A stretch of 64,000 bases of DNA from positions 10,969,608 to 11,033,607 of the forward strand of contig NC_088299.1 in NCBI RefSeq assembly GCF_032854445.1. Direction: 5' to 3'. This DNA comes from Liolophura sinensis (Eukaryota > Mollusca > Polyplacophora > Chitonida > Chitonidae). Every line of letters begins with the position of its first letter. Positions within the stretch are counted from its first letter, which is position 1. Shown one piece after another: positions 54,594-64,000 of the stretch. Under the pieces are notes generated by a model. The model did not search any database, was not told the origin of the DNA, and worked only from the letters and a program-made list of their open reading frames with translations. The translations under genes and the position numbers were made by a program.

Positions 54594-55921
54594 AACTACC
54601 GGGCAAAAGAAACGTATAACTTTTATAAGCAGTTTTTTCTATGGAAAAATAAGTTGAATAAGTTTGAACGTTGTGCGAATACGTTTGCACATAAGCACCC
54701 TGTGTACACGTCACTTTGTAACGAGATTCATTGAAACTGGTGTAAGACATCATGAAAAATCGGAAAAACAGAGTTTCGGGCCCTGTTGGAACTTCTCGAT
54801 AATGACCGCCGTATAAATACCGATGTAGCACATGGTAAGGGTGCAATACCATAAAAAACATCTAAGAGATGCCGAGACTCACACAAGCAGAACGTGATAG
54901 AGCCACTGGTATGGCCGACATGGGGGCCAGCCAACACCACATTGCCAGAACATTCAATTGCAGTCAAGCCACCATCAGCAGACTGTTGGGTCGTTACCGC
55001 CTAACAGGCAGGACACAAGATCGTCCAAGATCGGGCAGGCCAAGTGTTACAACGCCTGGCGAAGACCGGTACATCCGCACAATCCACCTGCGTAACCGGT
55101 TTGTGACGGCGACGTCAACGGCGGAAACGGCGGAAAGGGCACTGGGACACCCCATCAGCAGACGCACAGTCTTACGACGACTCCGCGTGAGTGGTATCAG
55201 AGCCTATCGCCCCTTCCGTGGAATGGCATTGACTCCTCTACACAGTCAAAACAGGATGCGTTGGTCAAGAGTTGTACGTCGATGGCAGCGACGAGACTGG
55301 GAAAGGGTGCTGTTCACTGATGAAAGCCGATATAACCTCTTCAGAAATGATGGTCGAATTCGTGTGTATCGATGCAGGGGAAAGCGATTGGCACAAAACT
55401 GCATTCAGAATGTCCACCCTTTTGGTGCTGGTGGGGTGCTTGTATGGGGCGGAATTTGTGGACAGGTGAGAACGAGATTGGTCATCATCCAGGGAAATCT
55501 GACTGGCCAAAGATACCGAGATGAAATATTGGAACCTGTTGTGGTGCCATTCGTGCATCAACAGCAAAGGGGTATCCTTTTGCAGCAGGACAATGCACGA
55601 CATCATACCGCCAGAGTTGTACTAAATTATCTGGACACCGTTGATGTCAACGTACTGCCTTGGCCAGCACGATCGCCAGACATGAATCCCTTAGAGCATC
55701 TGTGGGATCATCTTGATCGACGTCTGAGACAACGCGTCCCTCCCCCACAAAACTTTACTCGGCCTGACAGCAAGTGTAATATCCATATGGCTTTGAATTT
55801 TTGAACAGAACTTGGAAAATGGTTTATTGCAATATAATGCTTATCATGTTGATACTGTCTGTCTTCCTTTCTCTTTCTTGTGGTGCTGAACAAGGTTATA
55901 CGTTTCTTTTGCCCGGTAGTT
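54594..55921 (+). mobile_element. Tc1-type DNA transposon, 1328 bp
   Basis: The ends are inverted repeats of about 27 bp starting AACTACCGGGCAAAAGAAAC and closing GTTTCTTTTGCCCGGTAGTT. They are flanked by TA (54592-54593 and 55922-55923), the Tc1/mariner target duplication. The undisturbed TA target is at 49959-49960 in the left palindrome arm. One transposase frame lies inside on the plus strand. Confidence 0.93.
54869..55804 (+). CDS. Tc1 transposase (DD34E), C-terminally altered
   Basis: 311 residues. Paired-type helix-turn-helix DNA-binding domain in about residues 1-110 (MPRLTQAERDRATGMADMG; CSQATISRLLGRYRLTGR), then a basic GRPR-like RSGRPSVTTPG linker. The DDE catalytic domain has FTDES (first Asp), QQDNARHH (second Asp) and SPDMNPLEHLWD, whose Glu is exactly 34 residues after the second Asp, as in Tc1 elements. 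The normal family C-terminus of about 40-50 residues after the PPP motif is missing: after VPPPQNF the frame runs into TRPDSKCNIHMALNF and stops. An internal deletion near 55750 is likely, so activity is doubtful even though the catalytic triad is intact. The enzyme cuts and pastes the element at TA sites. Confidence 0.92.
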   Translation: MPRLTQAERDRATGMADMGASQHHIARTFNCSQATISRLLGRYRLTGRTQDRPRSGRPSVTTPGEDRYIRTIHLRNRFVTATSTAETAERALGHPISRRTVLRRLRVSGIRAYRPFRGMALTPLHSQNRMRWSRVVRRWQRRDWERVLFTDESRYNLFRNDGRIRVYRCRGKRLAQNCIQNVHPFGAGGVLVWGGICGQVRTRLVIIQGNLTGQRYRDEILEPVVVPFVHQQQRGILLQQDNARHHTARVVLNYLDTVDVNVLPWPARSPDMNPLEHLWDHLDRRLRQRVPPPQNFTRPDSKCNIHMALNF

Positions 55922-56023
55922 TATATATTCAAGTTCACCTCTTCATTGCATGTATTCAAATTCACTTGTTTTGTGTATACATTCAGATTCATGGGTTTAT
56001 ACTTTCCAAAAAGGTTTCAGTGG

Positions 56024-56342
56024 CTTTGGGGCCGGTTGATCCAGGATCAATCCTGGGTCGGCTCCACACCTAAGAGCTGAAAAGATTAATTATAGCTTCC
56101 TCCCTTGGCGTTCAGCATGAAGGGGATAGTGCAACGACTGCTTGGCCCGTATCAGTATAATAACTCGAATGGGGCGGCTTACTTGCCTTCGGTAAGTCGT
56201 CTCACTGAAGCAGCACTAGATAAAAGATCCTGCAACAAGGCGGTACATTGCACTTATATGCTGTCTAACGACTCCTTCGTCGTCATATGAGTGAAAAAAT
56301 AGCTAGGTATGACGATAAACCGTAAGCATTCACTCACCCATC
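56024..56342 (+). repeat. SINE family C (right arm)
   Basis: GGTTGATCCAGGATCAATCC, CGTTCAGCATGAAGGGGATA, CTTGCCTTCGGTAAGTCGTC, CATATGAGTGAAAAAATAGC and a CATTCACTCACCC end. Partner of 49530-49862. Confidence 0.88.
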
Positions 56343-59664
<3,322 letters not shown>

Positions 59665-61160
59665 GCCGCCTTTACGCCAAAAGGGATAATTTCAATTTTG
59701 ATATTGTAAATTATACTTATTTAGACGACAGATTGGCTATCGATGGTGTTTTCAGCCAATCACAGGCTGTCATTCCAAAGTACTTACTGATGAAGAGAAC
59801 GTCATATGAAGACAGTAGGGGCGGAGCCAAAGATACCGTTCGCCGAATGAGCAGACATTGATTGACAGGTCACCGACCATGTGACATAACATCGGCTGTT
59901 GGGTTGACACACTTACAGACCAGTGACAGGAAGAGAGGGCGTGGCTTTGCACGAGATAGCCAATCAGTCGTCTAAAACGACTACGCTTCGCTCCGCCCCG
60001 TCATAATCGTGAAGACCAACGGTAGACCAATAAACCAAAGGGTTCTGCATATGGCGTATACATATCTCGCCTTGTAGCATTTGTCAGATCTTGCGTTAAT
60101 TGTGATGAATTTAATCTGCGTCACAAGTTGCTAGTTCAAAAACTAGTTTGTCAAGGATACTCCATCAAACGCCTTCATTCTAAGTTTCTCAAATTTTACA
60201 ACTTGTATAACACCCTCGTTGGCAGGTATGGACAGAGTGATCAGAATCTCTGGCGATCTGCATTGTGATCAACCACATAGACGGCGCTGTTATCCCTATG
60301 TACATATCTATCACGTACATGGTATTTAACAACATAGATGGCGCTGGTTGCCCAGTGTAACCGTCTATCTTGTATGTTATGTGTAACATCATAGATGGTG
60401 ATCATGGACCGTCCTCAGACGGTTAGCGCGCTAGCGCAGCGTAATGACCCAGAAGCCTCTCCCCAATGCGTTTGCTGTGAGTTCAAGTCCAGCTCATTCT
60501 GGCTTCCTCTCCGGCCGTAAGTGGGAAGGTCTGACAGCAACCTGCGGATGGTCGTGGGTTTCCCCCGGGCTCTGCCCGGTTTCCTCCCACCATAATGCTG
60601 GCCGCCGTCGTATAAGTGAAATATTCTTGAGTACGGCGTAAAACACCAATCAAACAAATAAATTGTTGTGCTCTAACTATACGATACGATGCAGACCAAT
60701 AAATAAATAGATCGTCATTTTCAAACTGTATCTAATACCGCTTAACCTGGGGCTAGGGGCCGTAAAGGTAGCCATGCTCATTACATCAGCATGATGCCTT
60801 TATGAACAGTTGCAATTAAAGCGCGACTGAGATACTTGTTTAATTGTTATTTAACCTGGAACTCATTCACGGACTACTAATTTGAACTTTGATATGGAAT
60901 TTATGCCTGGGATATTCATTGTCTGCCCGGCATCATTGAAAACTGATGACCGCTTCTCTCTTGTGTGTTACCGGCTTTATTTCTTATTTGTATAATTTCT
61001 TACATACCTTTGTCTTTGGGAGTTAGTGTTAAACGTTGTTTTGGAAATGGATCTTGCGATTATCGACTTGGAACGCCCTTTACGGACTACGAATGGTATA
61101 TGAATGTCGGACTTGACGCTTATATTTAGAATATGTTCTTTATATAAATTCTTGTGGTCA
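59665..61160. other. right-arm-specific 1.5-kb segment
   Basis: Absent from the left arm, where homology passes from about 46690 straight to about 46650. It contains a roughly 65-bp repeat (GGCGCTG / ACATAGATGG core, 60236-60405), a nearly full-length family A SINE (60415-60665) and a copy of the dispersed repeat seen at 40845 and 44170 (60960-61130). No coding motif. Confidence 0.6.
60415..60665 (+). repeat. SINE family A (right arm only)
   Basis: GGTTAGCGCGCTAGCGCAGC, GAGTTCAAGTCCAGCTCATT, GTCGTATAAGTGAAATATTC, GAGTACGGCGTAAAACACCA and a short CAAACAAATAAAT tail. The sequence is close to the family consensus, so it is young. Confidence 0.9.
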
Positions 61161-61341
61161 TTTAAGACATGAGCCTCTTTTTGGTTATCATATAGCCTTC
61201 CGCACGTGAGATAGCAGCGACGACAAAAATGACTCTAAGGACATATTTGAATATCAGCCCCTGGGCACATGGGTTTAAGTCAACCCAATTTGAACTTTTC
61301 GTCTGATCATTTTTTATTGTCTTCAGGCAGATGTTGACGAC

Positions 61342-62914
61342 ATGATGTGGAGTAACTTTCGTGGGGGCCTAAGCCTCTCTGGCTGCGCTCTGGTTGCCGC
61401 TGTCAGTGGTATCACCCTGTCCTTCAGTCTCTTCTCAAAGGCTCTCAAGGATATGTTCCATCTAAATCAAGTGGAAGGTAATTTGCTGACCATCCTCTCC
61501 CACTGTAAGTCAGAACAAACGACACCGATTGGTCGGATTAATATTTGGAGTATTCACTTTAGCTGCCTCATTGATATAAAGCGCTCGTCTTGGTGTGGCG
61601 GATCCACCAATGAGGTCGTGACCCTCGCCAATAGCACTGCAGCCTTAAGTCAGGAGTTTTGTCACATGATTGGTGAAGGGCAGTGATTTTCTCTGGGCTA
61701 CACAAATAAACACTACGGCCGTCAGATAAGTGGCATTCTCTTGAGCATAACGTTAGGAAATAAATACAAATAAACTGATAATTAAATACTGTGCAAATCT
61801 TTTGTACATATATAAAGTAAAATTTTATTTAAACATATGAACACAATATTTCCACATTTGTACAAATGGATTACGGATACGCATAAAAGAATTCTATGTA
61901 TTCATTTATTTGACTGATGTTTTACTCTCTGCTTAAGAATATTTCACCTATAGGACGGTGGGAAGCCTATGTGGCCGAAAGGGTTAGCGCGCCAGCGCGG
62001 TGCAACGACGCACGAGCCTCTCACGAATGCGGTCCCTGTGAGAGTACGCTAGCTTCCTTTCTGGCCGTGTATGGGAAAGTCTGCTAGCAGCCTGCGGTCG
62101 TTGATTCCCCCCGGGCTCTGCCCAGCTTCCTCCCACCATTATGCTGGCCGCTGTTGTACAAGTGAAATATTCTTGAGTACGGCGTAAAGCACCAATCAAA
62201 TAAATATACGGCAGTTGGCAGCATTATGGTGAAAGTTAACTGGGCAGAGACCGAGGGAAGCCCACGACCATTCGAAGGCTGGAAATTTAAATTGAAAATT
62301 TATATTCATACAATAAACGTAGAAGATAATTGGATATACCTACAAATGCGGCGATTAAATTTAATAAAGCTATCCATAACGGCAATTTTATGTCGACCGA
62401 AACTCGGCTGTTATAAACGAATCATTTTAGGTAGCGTGAAAATGGACGATTTCCTTTGCGATCCAGAGCAATGATTTCTAGCTATAAGCGTTTCACCTTT
62501 AAGCCTACCAGGAAGGTGACCAAATACCTGGTGACTTGCAAGGGGTCCTTTTCCCTGTCCTTTATACATAAAACTAACCAGCGGTGTATTAGACAAGTAA
62601 TTCACAGTAAACAGTAGGAAATTAGTAAATAAATTAATTTGGAGTTGTAAAGAGGGGTGTGGTTATGCACCATGCTTTAATTTTCAATTTTCCAGTTGCC
62701 TCTCTGGCTTCCGCCACCATTCTTGGACACAACATTTTGCTACCAGCGGGGTTCTTTAACGACAGGTTCGGTTCCAAATGGTCCATGGTTCCTGCGGGGA
62801 TCTTCAGTTGTGCTGGATGGCTAATATTGCTGATCAATACCCTTAAAAGAGACGACGACCCACCTAACCATGCCACCCATGTAGCTCTCCTAGTACTGGC
62901 GCTGCTGTTTGCAG
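61342..62914 (+). CDS. nodulin-like MFS transporter, right copy, exons 1-2
   Basis: Exons 61342-61477 (136 nt) and 62696-62914 (219 nt), the same lengths, splice sites and phases as the left copy. Exon 1 differs by four bases (one residue, Phe to Ser at 11). Exon 2 differs by five bases, all third-position synonymous, so the protein has been under purifying selection in at least one lineage. MFS motif A (GFFNDRFGSKW) is intact. No exon 3 occurs before the window ends at 64000. Homology to the left copy stops at 63387 inside intron 2, so this copy may be truncated or may use an exon 3 beyond the window. It is transcribed away from the left copy (divergent pair about 15 kb apart). Confidence 0.75.
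61895..62280. repeat. SINE A inserted in SINE A (right arm)
   Basis: Inverted partner of 45500-45880: the inner plus-strand element at about 61970-62205 (GTTAGCGCGCCAGCGCGGTG to GTACGGCGTAAAGCACCAAT) is flanked by minus-strand family A pieces. It lies in intron 1 of the right MFS copy. Confidence 0.85.
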
Positions 62915-63387
62915 GTGATGGCCTCTTTAATGCAATCTTTGCAGCCCCAACGGTCGCTGAACGGGGCATGCACTCTAATGTTATTAAGCTGACCGTATTA
63001 TGTGACTCGATATATAACATGTCCCACCCAGGGTACAGCTCCAGGCAGATCTGATACGTGTCTGTAAAGATGGTACATCACAACAACGTGTTTCCTTAAC
63101 GTTACAGTAACTCTGACTTCATATCACCTATATGTAGATATTCCAAAATGGACGTTCCAAGTCAACTGGACCCCCAAATGCCGAAAGAGACGTTTAACAC
63201 AAACCACCGTAAAACTAACAAAGTATGTGAAGGACCAAATCATGCAAAGACAAGCAGTTAACAGTTTTCAGTGATGTTGGAAAGACGCGTGAGTGATCTA
63301 GGTGAATAAGTGAAACCAGTATTCAAATCTTGTACCATGGCAGAACATAAGTTGTCGAAAATAATATAAATCTGTCCATATATCCAA

Positions 63388-64000
63388 TGCGGCGATCACA
63401 AACCTGTCTCGTACATCGACAGCAAATCAAACTTTGCCTACTGCTATTTTCGATTTCTGTCGGTCGCGCTCGGTATCGCGTCCGGAAGAAAATAAATAAA
63501 TTCTTGGAATGTTTGGGTACAAACCAGGACCATTACACCATTAAAAGGATCTCGTTTGAGACTCTTGACTTTAATTTGTGTTTTAATACTCAACAGAAGG
63601 AACTATAAGGAAGTAATTCGAAAATCTGATGCTGTCAGAGTACATCTGTGTTACGTGCAACATTATTCTTTACATTACTGTATAATGAAGTGATATGATC
63701 TCAGGAATACTTTAAGGTCACGTAAAAACCTCTTTTCGTCGCACACGGCTTCGACACTTTGATGACAGCAAACTCGAAAATATTTTCAAATATACTTTTT
63801 TCCTGAAAAAAATCCAAAATATTAAAGGCCATGTTTGCAAATCTATTTTGGCGCTCTTTCATCTGATTTTGTCATAATTTTTATGTTTTCTTTACCTATA
63901 ATAGACTTATGTTCTCGGGAACAATGGCTAGAAAGTCACATATACACTGCTTCTGTAAACAATATATACACACAGGCAGTAGAAAAGAACAGCTATCCCA
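63388..64000. other. unique sequence beyond the palindrome
   Basis: No match to the left flank of the palindrome. Positions 63775-63900 resemble 30555-30720 in REV7 intron 5. No exon was recognised. Confidence 0.45.

Noticed and set aside
55265-55606. 113-codon minus-strand frame inside the Tc1 element
   Set aside because: It is a shadow of the transposase coding frame.
62634-63020. 128-codon minus-strand frame opposite the right MFS exon 2
   Set aside because: It is the complement of a conserved coding exon. The same shadow appears opposite the left copy.

Overview
This is a eukaryotic window. The genes are split by GT-AG introns, the DNA is AT-rich, and it is full of tRNA-derived SINEs, minisatellites and microsatellites. 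The repeat style (SINE tails ending in AATAAATAAATA, and a recurrent GGTTATCTCCCTT motif) and the gene content fit a lophotrochozoan, most likely a mollusc. The species cannot be fixed from sequence alone. No bacterial operons, CRISPR arrays, rRNA genes or free-standing tRNA genes were seen.

Layout. 1-8 kb: mostly repeats, an old LINE fragment (minus), and the first coding exon of an SLC12 cation-chloride cotransporter-like gene (minus, 5816-6113) whose other exons lie off the left edge. 8.4-13.6 kb: a candidate 5' exon with CRE-like motifs, then two phase-compatible coding exons of an unrecognised proline-rich protein (plus). 15.2-18.9 kb: a 33-bp repeat passing into about 39 copies of an 89-bp satellite. 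21.2-34.7 kb: a complete MAD2L2/REV7 gene (plus), seven coding exons and 216 residues, with splice phases that agree throughout and key residues offset by exactly 2 from human REV7. Three consecutive REV7 introns (4, 5, 6) open with tandem arrays. The intron 4 array repeats the exon-4 5' splice site ten times at about 23-bp spacing.

44.0-63.4 kb is a very large imperfect palindrome: left arm about 44028-51645, spacer about 517 bp, right arm about 52163-63387. Each arm carries exons 1 and 2 of a nodulin-like major facilitator superfamily (MFS) transporter, so the two copies diverge head to head. Exon 3 is visible only for the left copy, outside the arm, and carries two apparent frameshifts. 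The arms share old SINEs but differ by younger events: a Tc1 element, a SINE and unidentified insertions on the right; a SINE and an expanded 39-bp minisatellite on the left. Each arm therefore preserves the pre-insertion state of the other. The palindrome is either a real inverted duplication or two haplotypes joined head to head by the assembler; sequence alone does not decide.

REV7 is a subunit of DNA polymerase zeta and of shieldin. The other genes are two membrane transporters and an unknown, and nothing suggests that the genes in this window share a pathway. The most notable material is structural: splice-site-seeded arrays in REV7, a satellite made from a SINE head, and the palindrome as a before/after record of repeat birth.
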